DNA of 64,000 nucleotides, from NCBI GenBank assembly GCA_019623805.1, contig CP053680.1:4070001-4134000 (forward strand), read 5' to 3'. This document shows, in pieces, positions 7,623-17,831 of the stretch (its first letter is position 1; the number at the start of each line of letters is the position of its first letter). This stretch comes from Gammaproteobacteria bacterium (ex Lamellibrachia satsuma). GTDB taxonomy: Bacteria; Pseudomonadota; Gammaproteobacteria; Chromatiales; Chromatiaceae. The position numbers and the translations under genes are program-made. The notes beneath the pieces were generated by a model. The model saw nothing but the letters and a program-made list of their open reading frames with translations. It did not search any database and was not told where the DNA came from.

Positions 7623-8887
7623 GTAAGGCAAGCCTGGAACGTGGACTCAATGCATTGCGTGAAGAGATCGATGCGCCGGTGGCGGCTTTCTTTTCCAGTT
7701 GCGTCAACTGTGGACTCTGTGCGGAGGCCTGTCTCTTCTACACGGAAACCGGTGATCCCCGTTACACCCCCATCAACAAGCTTGAACCCCTGCGCCGCAT
7801 CTGGGAGCAGGAGTTTACTCTTTGGGGGCGGGTCAAGAAGGCGCTTGGCCTGTCGCAGCCGGTAACTGATGAACTGTTGCAGGAGTGGGAGCCGTTGGTC
7901 TATGACGCCTGCTCTCTCTGTGGACGCTGTTCCATGGTCTGCCCGGTGGGCAACGATATCGCCTATATGATCCGCAAGGAGCGGGAAGGTTTTGTCGCCT
8001 CGGGTAATGCGCCCGAAGGCATGAAAGGCGCTAGTGCCCGTGCCATCAAGGTCGGCAGTCCGATGGGGGTGAAATTTCACGCGGTGCAGGCACAGATCAG
8101 GCATATCGAGGCGGATACCGGACTGGAGGTCCCGGTCGATGTGGAGGGTGCTGACTATCTGGCGCTGCTCTCTTCGATGGAGATCATGAACTTCCCTGAG
8201 TACATCGAGGCGTTGGCCAGGATCTTCAAACAGGCAGGGGTCAGCTGGACGCTCTGCTCAGAGGCTTTTGAAGCGACCAATGCGGGTATCCAGATCGGCA
8301 GTAGCGATATCGCTGCAGAACTGGTCGAACGGGTGGTGAAAGGCGCTGAGAAATTGAAGGTCAAATATGTCATCAGTCCCGAGTGTGGTCACGCCTATAC
8401 CGCCATCCGCTGGGAAGGGCCGAATCTGATCGGCCGGCGCTACCCCTTCAAGGTGGTGCATATCCTCGAACTGTTGGATGAGTTGCGGGTAACAGGAAGA
8501 CTGAAGACCCAGGGTCTGGATGAGGCGCGGCTGACTTTCCATGATCCCTGCCAGATCGTGCGCAAGGGTGGGGTGTTGGAACCCCCGCGCAACCTGCTTA
8601 AGCAGGTTGCGTCGAACTTCGTGGAGATGAGTGACCACCGTGAGATGAACTGGTGTTGCGGCGGTGGAGGCGGTGTCAGTGCCAACGAGCGGGCAGATGA
8701 ACTGCGGCTCAAGGTGTTCGCGAGGAAAAAGAGCCAGCTGGATGAGCTGAATGTGGACAAGTTGGTAACGGCTTGTGCCAATTGCCGCTTGATGCTGGAA
8801 GATGGCCTTGAAGAGTACCGGGTGGAGCTTCCGGTGGTCGGACTGACCGAGATGTTGGCGGAACATCTGGTAGAAGATAACGAATAG
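7619..8887 (+). CDS. isp2: Isp2, HdrD-like iron-sulfur protein of the Isp-type hydrogenase
   Basis: A 422-residue cytoplasmic protein related to heterodisulfide reductase HdrD and DsrK. Two 4Fe-4S motifs lie near the N-terminus (CVNCGLCAEAC at ~29-39 and CSLCGRCSMVCP at ~98-109). They are followed by two cysteine-rich CCG domains; the second gives MNWCCGGGGGV and CANCRLMLED. Such CCG sites can bind a noncubane 4Fe-4S cluster that works on disulfides or persulfides, so a link between H2 and thiol/sulfur redox is plausible but inferred. The start overlaps isp1 by 4 nt; hynL follows after 63 bp. Confidence 0.93.
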   Translation: MSKASLERGLNALREEIDAPVAAFFSSCVNCGLCAEACLFYTETGDPRYTPINKLEPLRRIWEQEFTLWGRVKKALGLSQPVTDELLQEWEPLVYDACSLCGRCSMVCPVGNDIAYMIRKEREGFVASGNAPEGMKGASARAIKVGSPMGVKFHAVQAQIRHIEADTGLEVPVDVEGADYLALLSSMEIMNFPEYIEALARIFKQAGVSWTLCSEAFEATNAGIQIGSSDIAAELVERVVKGAEKLKVKYVISPECGHAYTAIRWEGPNLIGRRYPFKVVHILELLDELRVTGRLKTQGLDEARLTFHDPCQIVRKGGVLEPPRNLLKQVASNFVEMSDHREMNWCCGGGGGVSANERADELRLKVFARKKSQLDELNVDKLVTACANCRLMLEDGLEEYRVELPVVGLTEMLAEHLVEDNE

Positions 8888-8950
8888 AGTGTAGGTTCGG
8901 TTTGACCGGACTTGTGGGGTGGCAGAAACCCCTTCAGGAGACGAGAAAAA

Positions 8951-10672
8951 ATGAGCGAACGTATCGTCGTAGATCCGATCACACGAATCGAAGGGCACCT
9001 CAGGATCGAAGCAGAGATGGCGGGGGATCAGATCGCCAGCGCCTACTCCTCCGGCACCATGGTGCGCGGTATCGAACTTATCCTGCAGGGCCGGGACCCG
9101 CGTGATGCTTGGGCATATACACAGCGAATCTGCGGTGTCTGTACCCTGGTTCATGGTATCGCATCAGTAAGGGCAGTGGAGAATGCTCTGAACTATCCGA
9201 TCCCGCCTAATGCGCAATTGATCCGCAATTTGATGATCGGCGCGCAGTACATCCATGATCATGTGATGCACTTCTATCATTTGCACGCGCTGGATTGGGT
9301 GGATGTGGTGTCTGCGCTCTCCGCCGACCCTGTGGCCACATCCGCACTGGCCCAATCGATCAGCAAGTGGCCCAAGTCCTCGCCCGGTTACTTTTCCGAC
9401 ATGAAGAAGAAGCTGAAAGGTTTTGTCGAAGCCGGGCAGCTTGGCATTTTTGCCAAGGCCTACTGGGGGCACTCCGCCTACAAGCTACCGCCAGAAGCCA
9501 ACCTGATGGCAGTTTCCCACTACCTGGAGGCCTTGAGCTGGCAGCGTGATGTAGTGAAGCTGCACGCTATCTTCGGCGGCAAGAATCCGCATCCGAATTT
9601 CCTGGTGGGCGGGACGGCCTCCCCGATTGATCTCAACTCCGACTCCGCTATCAATGCAAAGAAATTGGCACAGGTGCAGAATGTCATCACGCAGATGCAG
9701 ACGTTCGTGGATCAGGTCTATGTGCCGGATACACTTGCAATAGCCGGTTTTTATAAGGATTGGGGAGAGAGAGGCGAGGGCGTAGGTAACTTCCTCTGTT
9801 TTGGCGACCTGCCAGGCACAACGATGGATGATCCGGACAACTACTTTCTGCCCGCCGGTGTGATCCTGAATCGTGATCTCTCCACTGTTCATCCAGTGGA
9901 TATGAACAACCCTGACGAAATTCAGGAGTTCGTTTCGCACTCCTGGTATGACTATGACGGTGGCAAGGATGTGCCTCTTCATCCCTACGATGGCGAGACC
10001 AACCTCAACTACACAGGCCCAAAACCGCCCTATAAACACTTGAATGTGGAAGAGTCCTACTCCTGGCTCAAATCTCCACGCTGGAAAGGCATGCCGATGG
10101 AGGTTGGGCCTTTGTCACGGGTTCTGATGCTCTATGCCAAAGGCCACGAGCAGACCAGGGAACTGGTCAACATGACCCTCAAGACCCTGGATCTGCCGGT
10201 CAGGGCGCTCTTCTCCACCCTTGGCAGAACAGCTGCCCGAACTTTGGAGACCAAGGTCATAGCTGATGCCATGCAGGGCTGGCAGGATCAGCTGATTGGC
10301 AATATCAAGGCAGGGGATACCAAAACCTTCAACGAAGCAATGTGGGAACCTTCCACTTGGCAAAGCCAATGTCAAGGGGTGGGGTTTATGGAGGCGCCGC
10401 GCGGCGCACTCGGTCACTGGGTGGTGATTGAAAACGGTAAGATTTCCAACTACCAGGCGGTCGTGCCCAGTACCTGGAATGCCGGCCCACGAGATGCACA
10501 GGGGGTGCCTGGTGCCTATGAAGCTGCGTTGCAGGATAACCACCAGTTGGTAGATCCCAAGCAGCCGGTGGAGATCTTAAGAACCATTCACAGTTTCGAT
10601 CCCTGCATCGCCTGCGCTGTCCACCTGTCTGATCCTGAAACGGGGGAAAAGATCGAAGTGAAGGTGACATAA
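8951..10672 (+). CDS. hynL: [NiFe] hydrogenase large (catalytic) subunit
   Basis: The nickel-iron active-site subunit (573 aa) of the uptake hydrogenase. N-terminal RIEGHLRIE and RICGVCTLVH (~60-69) and C-terminal DPCIACAVH (~550-558) provide the four cysteine ligands. The 15-residue tail after the final His (LSDPETGEKIEVKVT) is what the protease HynD would remove. AGGAG at 8936-8940 supports ATG 8951; an upstream in-frame start at 8912 adds unrelated residues and lacks this site. It has no export signal and should travel with HynS through Tat. It ends the operon. Confidence 0.97.
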   Translation: MSERIVVDPITRIEGHLRIEAEMAGDQIASAYSSGTMVRGIELILQGRDPRDAWAYTQRICGVCTLVHGIASVRAVENALNYPIPPNAQLIRNLMIGAQYIHDHVMHFYHLHALDWVDVVSALSADPVATSALAQSISKWPKSSPGYFSDMKKKLKGFVEAGQLGIFAKAYWGHSAYKLPPEANLMAVSHYLEALSWQRDVVKLHAIFGGKNPHPNFLVGGTASPIDLNSDSAINAKKLAQVQNVITQMQTFVDQVYVPDTLAIAGFYKDWGERGEGVGNFLCFGDLPGTTMDDPDNYFLPAGVILNRDLSTVHPVDMNNPDEIQEFVSHSWYDYDGGKDVPLHPYDGETNLNYTGPKPPYKHLNVEESYSWLKSPRWKGMPMEVGPLSRVLMLYAKGHEQTRELVNMTLKTLDLPVRALFSTLGRTAARTLETKVIADAMQGWQDQLIGNIKAGDTKTFNEAMWEPSTWQSQCQGVGFMEAPRGALGHWVVIENGKISNYQAVVPSTWNAGPRDAQGVPGAYEAALQDNHQLVDPKQPVEILRTIHSFDPCIACAVHLSDPETGEKIEVKVT

Positions 10673-10734
10673 TGGCTCAAGTTTCGGAGTTCAAGCCATC
10701 CTGAACAGATGAAGGGCGGTGTTTAAATCATCTG

Positions 10735-10761
10735 GTAGGGTGCAATCTGCGCACCAGAATA
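10735..10761. repeat. Half copy of the GTAGGGTGCGC palindromic repeat
   Basis: GTAGGGTGCAATCTGCGCACC plus the loop start AGAATA matches the left arm of the repeat at 61765, including the preceding CATCTG. It lies between the convergent hynL and tpm genes. Confidence 0.6.
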
Positions 10762-10784
10762 TGCTTCGTAACTTGAGTTAATGG

Positions 10785-11438
10785 TTATCGATGCAGTTGA
10801 AATACCTTCTCGGCGAGCTGGCTCAGCCCCTTACTACGGAACTGCGGATTTTCATCCAGAATCTGCTGACTGAAGAGGGTTTCTATCCGATAGTCTGCCT
10901 GATAGAGCAATCGCACCTCATCTTCATGGACAGCAAAAGGTGGTCCCTGCATCTCGGCCTGATCGTACTCCATGGTAACCAGCAGCGTTGTTGCGGCAGA
11001 AGGTTTGATCTCAATGAGATGCCGGGCATATCGCGCCCGCATTTCAGGCGGCAGAGCGACCAGTGACGCCCGGTCGTAAATCCCTCCTATGCTCTTCAGG
11101 TCATCTCGTCTCAGGTCAAAAAAGTCACCGAGCAGAAGGGTGAGTCCGTCAGTCGAGTACTCAGTAAAAACACCGGTTTGGGTGATTTGGGGCGTCAGAT
11201 TGTTTTCCTGGAAGAAATCCTGTACAGCAATGGGACTGATCTCGATACCGAGTACCTCATGTCCCTGGGCGCGGAGCCAGAGCAGGTCGCGGCTTTTTCC
11301 GCATAGGGGAACAAAGATCCGGCTTTGGCTTTCCAACTTCAGATTGTCCCAGAATGTCTGAAGGTGGGTATTGATCTCATGTTGGTGGAAGCCGATCTGA
11401 TTCTGCCGCCAGCGTTCAATCCAGAAGTCGGGTTCCAT
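10785..11438 (-). CDS. tpm: Thiopurine S-methyltransferase
   Basis: A 217-residue class I SAM-dependent methyltransferase of the bacterial TPMT family. It opens with FWIERWRQNQIGFHQHEIN and has the SAM loop FVPLCGKSRDLLWL at ~43-56, then GHEVLGIEIS. Bacterial TPMTs methylate selenium and tellurium oxyanion products as well as thiopurines; the natural substrate here is not known. Length matches the family. It is transcribed alone, divergent from hrpA and convergent with the hydrogenase operon. Confidence 0.93.
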   Translation of the reverse strand: MEPDFWIERWRQNQIGFHQHEINTHLQTFWDNLKLESQSRIFVPLCGKSRDLLWLRAQGHEVLGIEISPIAVQDFFQENNLTPQITQTGVFTEYSTDGLTLLLGDFFDLRRDDLKSIGGIYDRASLVALPPEMRARYARHLIEIKPSAATTLLVTMEYDQAEMQGPPFAVHEDEVRLLYQADYRIETLFSQQILDENPQFRSKGLSQLAEKVFQLHR

Positions 11439-11593
11439 TGTGTGCCTCTAGTGTAAGGGTAGTGGCGATATATTATCCAAAAACATCGTGGCCAGCATAC
11501 TGACTAAATATTAGTGAAGAGAGGATTCCCCGTTTGGCTCGGGAGTGACAAAATAGCGCCTCCCAATCTTCAGTCAGATGAGCAGCAGCCACA

Positions 11594-13831
11594 TTGGTCG
11601 ATAACAGTACCTCTCAGCCATTTCCGTCACAATCGGATCTCAAAACCTGTATGCAGGCTGATCAGCATTTTTTTGTTCGGCGTCTGCGGGGACTGCAGCG
11701 GCGGCGCAAGTCAGGGGAACCCTATGATCAGGGGTTGTTCAAGCTGAGTCGGGATATCCTGGCCTCTCAGGAGCGGCTGCAGCGACGACAGGAGAGCCTG
11801 CCAGAGGCAACCTTTCCCCCGGAACTGCCCATTACCGCGCGCCTTGAAGATATACAAACACTGATCACCGAGAATCAGGTTGTCGTGCTTTGTGGTGAGA
11901 CCGGCTCCGGCAAATCGACCCAGCTGCCCAAGATCTGCCTCAGTCTGGGTCGTGGAGTGGGGGGGTATATAGGCCATACTCAGCCACGCCGCATTGCGGC
12001 CCGGACCCTCTCATCCCGCATCGCTTCGGAACTTGGGGTGGAAACCGGCACCTCTGTCGGTTACAAGGTTCGTTTCAGCGACCGGGTGGGACCCAACACC
12101 CATGTCAAGTTGATGACCGACGGCATCCTGCTGGCAGAGATACAGCAGGACCCTTTCCTGAATCAATATGACACCCTGATCATCGATGAGGCCCATGAAC
12201 GCAGTCTCAATATCGATTTCCTGCTCGGTTATTTGCAGAACCTGTTGCCCAAGCGCCCGGATCTGAAGCTGATCATCACATCGGCTACCATCGATCCCGA
12301 CCGTTTTTCCAAACATTTCAACGATGCGCCGGTGATTGAGGTCTCCGGCCGTACTTTTCCGGTTGAGGCTCACTATAAGCCACCAGAGGAGGAGGGGAGC
12401 AGTGAACGGGATGATCCGATGCAGGCCGCTATTATGGATGCGGTGGATGAGCTCTCCCGCATAGACCGGGGAGATATCCTTGTATTCCTCAGCGGCGAGC
12501 GGGAGATTCGGGAGACCGCTGAGAATCTGCGCAAACATAGACTCGATCTGACCGAGGTACTGCCTCTCTACGCCCGGCTGAGTCCGGCTGAGCAGGGACA
12601 GATTTTCAAGCCCCATAGAGGGCGGCGCATCGTGTTGGCCACCAATGTGGCCGAGACCTCACTCACTGTGCCCGGTATCCGCTATGTCATCGACGCCGGT
12701 TTTGCGCGTATCAGCCGATACAGCCACAAGAGCAAGGTGCAGCGCCTTCCGGTTGAACGTATCTCACAGGCCTCCGCAAACCAGCGTATGGGGCGTTGTG
12801 GTCGTGTCGCCAAAGGCGTCTGTATCAGGCTCTATTCGGAAGAGGATTTTGAGTCCCGCACACTCTTCACCGAGCCGGAGATCCAACGCACCAATCTTGC
12901 TTCGGTCATCCTGCAGATGAAGTTGTTGGGTTTTGGGGAGATCGATAATTTCCCCTTTGTTGATCCTCCCGACAGTCGCCTCATCAAGGACGGTTATCGG
13001 GTGTTGGAGGAGATCGGCGCAATCGGTGGCGATCAGCGGGTGACAAAGCTTGGCCGGCAACTTGCCCGGTTGCCTGTCGATCCGCGTATCGGGCGTATGC
13101 TGCTTGCAGCGGCACACAGCCACTGCCTGCGGGAGGTGATGGTAATCGCAGCCGCCCTCAGCGTGCAGGACCCCCGGGACCGTCCGCTAGACAAGCAGCA
13201 GCAGGCGGACGAGGCGCATGTCCTGTTCCGCCACGCCGAGTCCGATTTTCTCGGTTATTTTCTGCTCTGGGAGGATCTGGAGATCCAGCGCAAGCATCTG
13301 ACCCGCAACAAGTTCAGAAAATATTGCCGCACACGATTTCTCTCCTGGACACGGGTGCAGGAGTGGCACGATATTCACACACAACTGCGTCTGCAGATGC
13401 ACGGCATGGGTTTCAAAGAGAACACGGAAGAGGTAGGTTATGAGCAGGTGCATCGCGCCATGCTCAGCGGCCTGCTGAGCCATATTGGATTCAAGTCGAA
13501 GGAACGGGACTATCTGGGTGCGCGCAATAGCCGTTTTTTTATCTTTCCCGGCTCCGGGCTGTTCAAGAAGCCGCCCAAGTGGGTGATGGCGGCAGAGCTG
13601 GTGGAGACCACCAAGCTCTATGCCCGTACCAATGCAGCCATTCAGCCGGAGTGGATCGAGGCCTGTGCCGGACATCTGCTCAAGCACAACTATTCTGAGC
13701 CCCATTGGGAGAAGCGGCGGGGGCAGGTTGCGGGTTACGAGAAGGTTACGCTCTACGGACTTACGCTGGTACCCCGGCGCAGGATCAACTTCACTCCCAT
13801 CGATCCAAAGCTAGGAGTCTGTCGGATTTAA
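11594..13831 (+). pseudogene. hrpA: ATP-dependent RNA helicase HrpA, 5' part (interrupted by IS)
   Basis: This is the helicase half of HrpA, a DEAH-box RNA helicase. Walker A GETGSGKSTQLPK is at ~99-111, DEAH near 197, then SAT, the second RecA domain with NVAETSLTVPGI and QRMGRCGR, and the HA2/OB region. The true hrpA sequence runs to 13814; the last codons (GVCRI) and the stop come from the inserted IS. Joining 13814 to 15382 restores one frame through FTPIDPKLAREIFIR and gives ~1304 aa, close to E. coli HrpA. The start is a TTG at 11594; ATG 11651 is the alternative. The truncated product keeps the whole ATPase core. Confidence 0.93.
13811..13814. repeat. Left CTAG target duplication of the IS1182-type element
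   Basis: CTAG here and at 15378-15381 flank the IS. Removing the IS and one copy restores the hrpA frame exactly. Confidence 0.85.
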
Positions 13832-15377
13832 CCAGTCCCATTTGATAAAATACTGTAAGCCAAAGAATAACGAACCGAAGTCAGTATGTCAGATAAATTC
13901 CGCACGATTAATCGAGACACCCCCTATCTGTTGCCGCCCTCATTACAGGACTGGCTACCAGAGAACCATTTGGCGCGATTTATCGTGGACATCGTAGAAC
14001 AGCTGGATCTGAAAGAGCTGGAATCTCAATACGGTGGCGGAGGAAAAGCGCCCTACCATCCAGCCATTTTGCTTTCACTGCTGTTCTACGGTTACGCAAC
14101 CGGCGTATTCTCCAGCCGAAAGTTGGAGCAAGCCACCTACGACTCCGTGGCCTTCCGGTTCATTACGGCAGACAGCCATCCAGACCATGACACCATCGCC
14201 ACCTTTCGCAAACGCTTTCTCAAGGAGTTGAAGGGATTCTTTGTCCAGATATTAGTGATAGCCAAGGCGATGAGTCTTTTGAAGATAGGCAATGTGAGTT
14301 TGGATGGGACAAAGGTCAAGGCCAATGCCAGCAAACACAAGGCGATGAGTTGGGGGTATGCCAACAAGCTTGAAGAGCAGCTTCATCGTGAAGTCGAGCT
14401 GTTGCTGAAAAAGGCCGAACAGGCCGATGCAGAAGAAGAGCCGGAACTGGATATTCCAGAGGAACTCAAACGTCGTGAGGACCGGCTTGCTGCGATAGCC
14501 AAGGCTAAGAAAGAGATCGAACGAAGAGCGCGTGAGCGCTTTGAAAAAGAACGGGCGGAATACGAAGAGAAGGTGAAGCGGCGTAAGGAACGAGAGGAAA
14601 AGACAGGGAAGAAGGCCAGAGGTAGAGTGCCAAAGCCGCCAGAAGAAGGTCCACAGGAAAAAGACCAAGTCAATTTCACGGATGAGGAGTCACGCATCAT
14701 GCCCTCATCGGAAGGGTTTGTTCAGGCCTATAACGCCCAAGCGGCAGTTGATACCGGTACCCACCTGATCGTGGAGAACCATATTACCCAGCAACCCAAT
14801 GACAAACAGGAAATAGAACCTGCACTTGCACAACTGAAGGCAGCAGAAGAGCAGCTGGGAAAACCACAAGGTCTGTTGGCGGATACGGGTTACTTCAGTG
14901 AAGAGAATGTCAATCGTTGTGAAGCACAGGAGATCACCCCCTACCTCTCCGATAGCCGCGAACAGCACAACCTGCCGCTGGAAGAGCGGCTGAAACAGGT
15001 GCCGCCCTGCCCGGAAGATGCCGATATGTTAACCCGAATGAGGCATCGACTCAGTACACCGGAAGGCAAGGCCGTGTATGCCACACGGAAATCGACAGTT
15101 GAGACCGTCTTCGGCATTATCAAAGAAGTAATGGGATTTCGGCAATTTCACCTTCGAGGGAGTGATTCAGCGCAAGGTGAATGGAATCTGGTATGTACGG
15201 CATGGAACCTGAAGCGGATGCATGCGCTGGCAGGCTGAGATATCGACAAGGATAGGTCAGTCTTTCATAATTCACTGCCCTACATAGGGCTTATATTCCT
15301 ACAGAGGCAGCGATTATGGGAAAAACACGGTGGGCCGGAAAATATCCCTGGCTCAATGGATCAAACCCGACAGACTC
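13815..15377 (+). mobile_element. IS1182-family insertion sequence inside hrpA
   Basis: The 1563-bp element starts GAGTCTGTCGGATTTAACC and ends with the complement of GAGTCTGTCGGGTTTGATCC, giving imperfect terminal repeats with 11 perfect outer bases. It is flanked by CTAG on both sides. It contains one intact transposase gene. The clean ends, intact gene and perfect duplication point to a recent insertion. Confidence 0.92.
13886..15238 (+). CDS. IS1182-family transposase
   Basis: A 450-residue DDE transposase. The N-terminal part (FRTINRDTPYLLPPSLQDWL...HLARFI, then KAPYHPAILLSLLFYGYATG) is the DUF772-type domain. Catalytic residues are likely Asp in VSLDGTKVKANAS (~131), Asp in LLADTGYFSEEN (~332) and Glu in STVETVFGIIKE (~407). 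Between them is a highly charged coiled coil (~170-260) typical of this family. The gene is intact and fills most of the IS. It carries no passenger gene. Confidence 0.95.
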   Translation: MSDKFRTINRDTPYLLPPSLQDWLPENHLARFIVDIVEQLDLKELESQYGGGGKAPYHPAILLSLLFYGYATGVFSSRKLEQATYDSVAFRFITADSHPDHDTIATFRKRFLKELKGFFVQILVIAKAMSLLKIGNVSLDGTKVKANASKHKAMSWGYANKLEEQLHREVELLLKKAEQADAEEEPELDIPEELKRREDRLAAIAKAKKEIERRARERFEKERAEYEEKVKRRKEREEKTGKKARGRVPKPPEEGPQEKDQVNFTDEESRIMPSSEGFVQAYNAQAAVDTGTHLIVENHITQQPNDKQEIEPALAQLKAAEEQLGKPQGLLADTGYFSEENVNRCEAQEITPYLSDSREQHNLPLEERLKQVPPCPEDADMLTRMRHRLSTPEGKAVYATRKSTVETVFGIIKEVMGFRQFHLRGSDSAQGEWNLVCTAWNLKRMHALAG

Positions 15378-17075
15378 CTAGCGCGGGAGATATTCATCCG
15401 CTCCGCACTGGTGGAGGGGGATTTTCAGACACGAGCCCCTTTCTGGCGGCACAACCAGGAGATGATCGCAGCGGTGCATGACCTGGAGGCAAAATCACGG
15501 CGGCGCGACATCCTGGTGGACGAGGAACGCATCTACGGTTTCTACGACCAACGCATCCCCGAGGGGATCTGCACTACGCCGGCATTCGAGAAGTGGCTGA
15601 AAAAGCAATCCAAGCAGGAATCGAAACTACTCTATCTCAGCGAGGCCGACCTGATCAGGAAGGAGGCCTCTATCGTTCCGGATGATCAGTTCCCTAACCA
15701 TCTGGATATCAATGGCATGGCGCTTCCCCTGGAGTATTCTTTTGATCCCGGGCAGCAGCAGGATGGGATTTCACTGGTGGTGCCGAAAGATGTCCTGGGT
15801 CAGGTTACCGAGGCCAGATGTCAGTGGCTGGTGCCGGGATTGCTGCGGGAGCGGGTCATTGCGTTGATTCGGGGGCTGCCAAAATCCCTGCGCAAGTCCT
15901 TCGTGCCGGTCCCCGACTTTGCCGATGCCTGTCTACAGGGGATTGAGCCCTCCGACAGGCCTTTGATCCAGGTGCTCGGTGAGCGGCTGAAGCAGCTTAC
16001 CGGCGTCCATGTGCCGGAGGATGCCTGGTCCGATGTCGAGTTGCCTGAGCATCTGCGTATGCAGATCAAGGTCGTCGACGAAACGGGGAAACAGATTGGA
16101 ACAGGCCGGAATCTTGATGTATTGCACAAAGCACATCGGACAAGCCATAGAGGGTTCCAGCAACTTGCCTCATCCGATCTCGAACAGAAAGGGCTGACCG
16201 ATTGGGATTTCGGACCCCTGCAGCCTAGTCTCTCCGTAAAACGCGGCGGTATCACCCTGAAAGGGTTCCCTGCGTTGGTGGACGAGGGCGACAGTGTTGC
16301 CATTCGTCTGCTCGATTCGGAAGCCTCTGCCTATCAGAGCCACAAGGCGGGGGTGCGGCGCTTGATTAAACTCAAGTTGGCAAAGGAGATCCGGTATCTG
16401 CGCAAAAATCTGCCCAACCTGGCGCGCATGCGCCTGCAATATGCCAAAGTACCAAAGGCGCCGGAGGGGCTGCCCGTCGAGAAGCAGAGGGATCTGGAGG
16501 ATGAATTGGTTACCTATATCCTCGACCGTACCTTTCTGGACGGATTGCCCGAGATACGGGACAAGGAGATTTTTCTCGACCGAATAGAGCGCTGTCGCAA
16601 TGCGATGATGACGGTGGCCAACGACGCTTGCCAGGAGGTTGGAAAAATCATCGAAGAGTATCAGAAGGTCAGAAAAAAACTCTCCGGCACTACGCAGATC
16701 AACTGGATGGCATCCGCTGCCGATATGCAACAACAACTCGATCGCCTGGTTTTCAAGGGATTTCTGGCAGTGACGCCGCCGGAACAGCTTGGCCGTTTTC
16801 CCCGTTATCTGCAGGCGCTGGAAAAGCGTCTGGAAAAACTGCAAAGTACTGCAGCCCGTGATCAACAGCAGATCCGGGAGATGGCAAAGGCCTATCGGCA
16901 GTGGCAGCAGTGGGATGAACAGTGCAGGAAAAACGGGCGCAGCGATGAGCGGATCGAAGAGATGCGCTGGCACTTTGAGGAGTTGCGGGTCTCCCTGTTC
17001 GCTCAGGAGTTGGGAACCGCTTATCCCATCTCCCTGAAACGAATTGAAAAGCGCTGGAAGGACTTGGGATTATAA
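15330..17075 (+). pseudogene. hrpA: HrpA C-terminal part (DUF3418), 3' of the IS
   Basis: From 15382 onward this is the rest of hrpA: AREIFIRSALVEGDFQTR, the LEAKSRRRDILVDE motif, and the long C-terminal DUF3418 region ending KRIEKRWKDLGL, the usual HrpA terminus. The first ~16 codons of the open frame (from GTG 15330) belong to the IS end and are not hrpA. No native start codon or ribosome site exists for this half, so it is probably silent unless read from an IS promoter. No frameshift is seen in the 1.7 kb, again indicating a recent event. Confidence 0.92.
15378..15381. repeat. Right CTAG target duplication of the IS1182-type element
   Basis: Second copy of the 4-bp duplication; hrpA resumes in frame directly after it. 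Confidence 0.85.
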
Positions 17076-17192
17076 GTATAGACCGGATCAAGCACAGCAA
17101 ACCCAGTATCATTTGCTTCAGACAACTATTGGGTTGCATGGGGACGCCGTGCTATCTTTCCGCGCATATCGAATTCACAGGAACAACTGCTC

Positions 17193-17681
17193 ATGACTCA
17201 GTGCTATTGCGGCTCCGGCCGGGATTTTGAAACCTGCTGCCAACCGATTCTGGAGGCCAGCCAGACAGCTGGGACCGCAGAGGCGCTGATGCGTGCCCGC
17301 TACAGTGCATTTGCCACTCAGCAACCGGAATTCCTGCATGAGTCACTCCATCCCGATCATCGAAAAGATCACGATGTAGCGGCAACCCGGCGCTGGGCAT
17401 TGAGTTCACAGTGGCTCGACCTGGAAATTGTCGAGGTGAAAGGTGGTGGGACAGATGACGAAGAGGGTACGGTTGAGTTCATCGCCTCCTACAAAGAGCG
17501 GGATCTGCTGCGCAAACATCATGAACTGAGTCATTTCAGCAAATCCGACGGTCTCTGGTATTTTGTCGATGGCGAACTCGTACTGCCTAAGACTGAGGTT
17601 CGGGATACACCAAAAGTTGGCCGAAATGACCCATGCCCCTGCGGTAGTGGTAAGAAGCACAAGAAGTGTTGTGGGCGGTGA
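17193..17681 (+). CDS. ychJ: YchJ family SEC-C protein
   Basis: A 162-residue protein with a SEC-C zinc motif at each end: CYCGSGRDFETCC (4-16) and CPCGSGKKHKKCC at the C-terminus. The central YchJ (UPF0225) domain has MRARYSAFATQ and HFSKSDGLWYFVDGE. SEC-C motifs bind zinc and, in SecA, contact SecB; the role of YchJ is not established. The ATG at 17193 follows CAGGAACAACTGCTC. It is 117 bp downstream of the interrupted hrpA on the same strand. Confidence 0.92.
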   Translation: MTQCYCGSGRDFETCCQPILEASQTAGTAEALMRARYSAFATQQPEFLHESLHPDHRKDHDVAATRRWALSSQWLDLEIVEVKGGGTDDEEGTVEFIASYKERDLLRKHHELSHFSKSDGLWYFVDGELVLPKTEVRDTPKVGRNDPCPCGSGKKHKKCCGR

Positions 17682-17831
17682 ATCCGTCTGTTTTGTGATT
17701 TCTCTCCCTGGAATTACTATCTGTTTTCCTCAAGAATAGCGATAATGTGCCGAAAATCTGGTTATTCAAGGGCTTTTGCTGTTATCAGACAGACATCGGG
17801 TTTTCGCAATGAATGAGCAGGTTATATCGAG

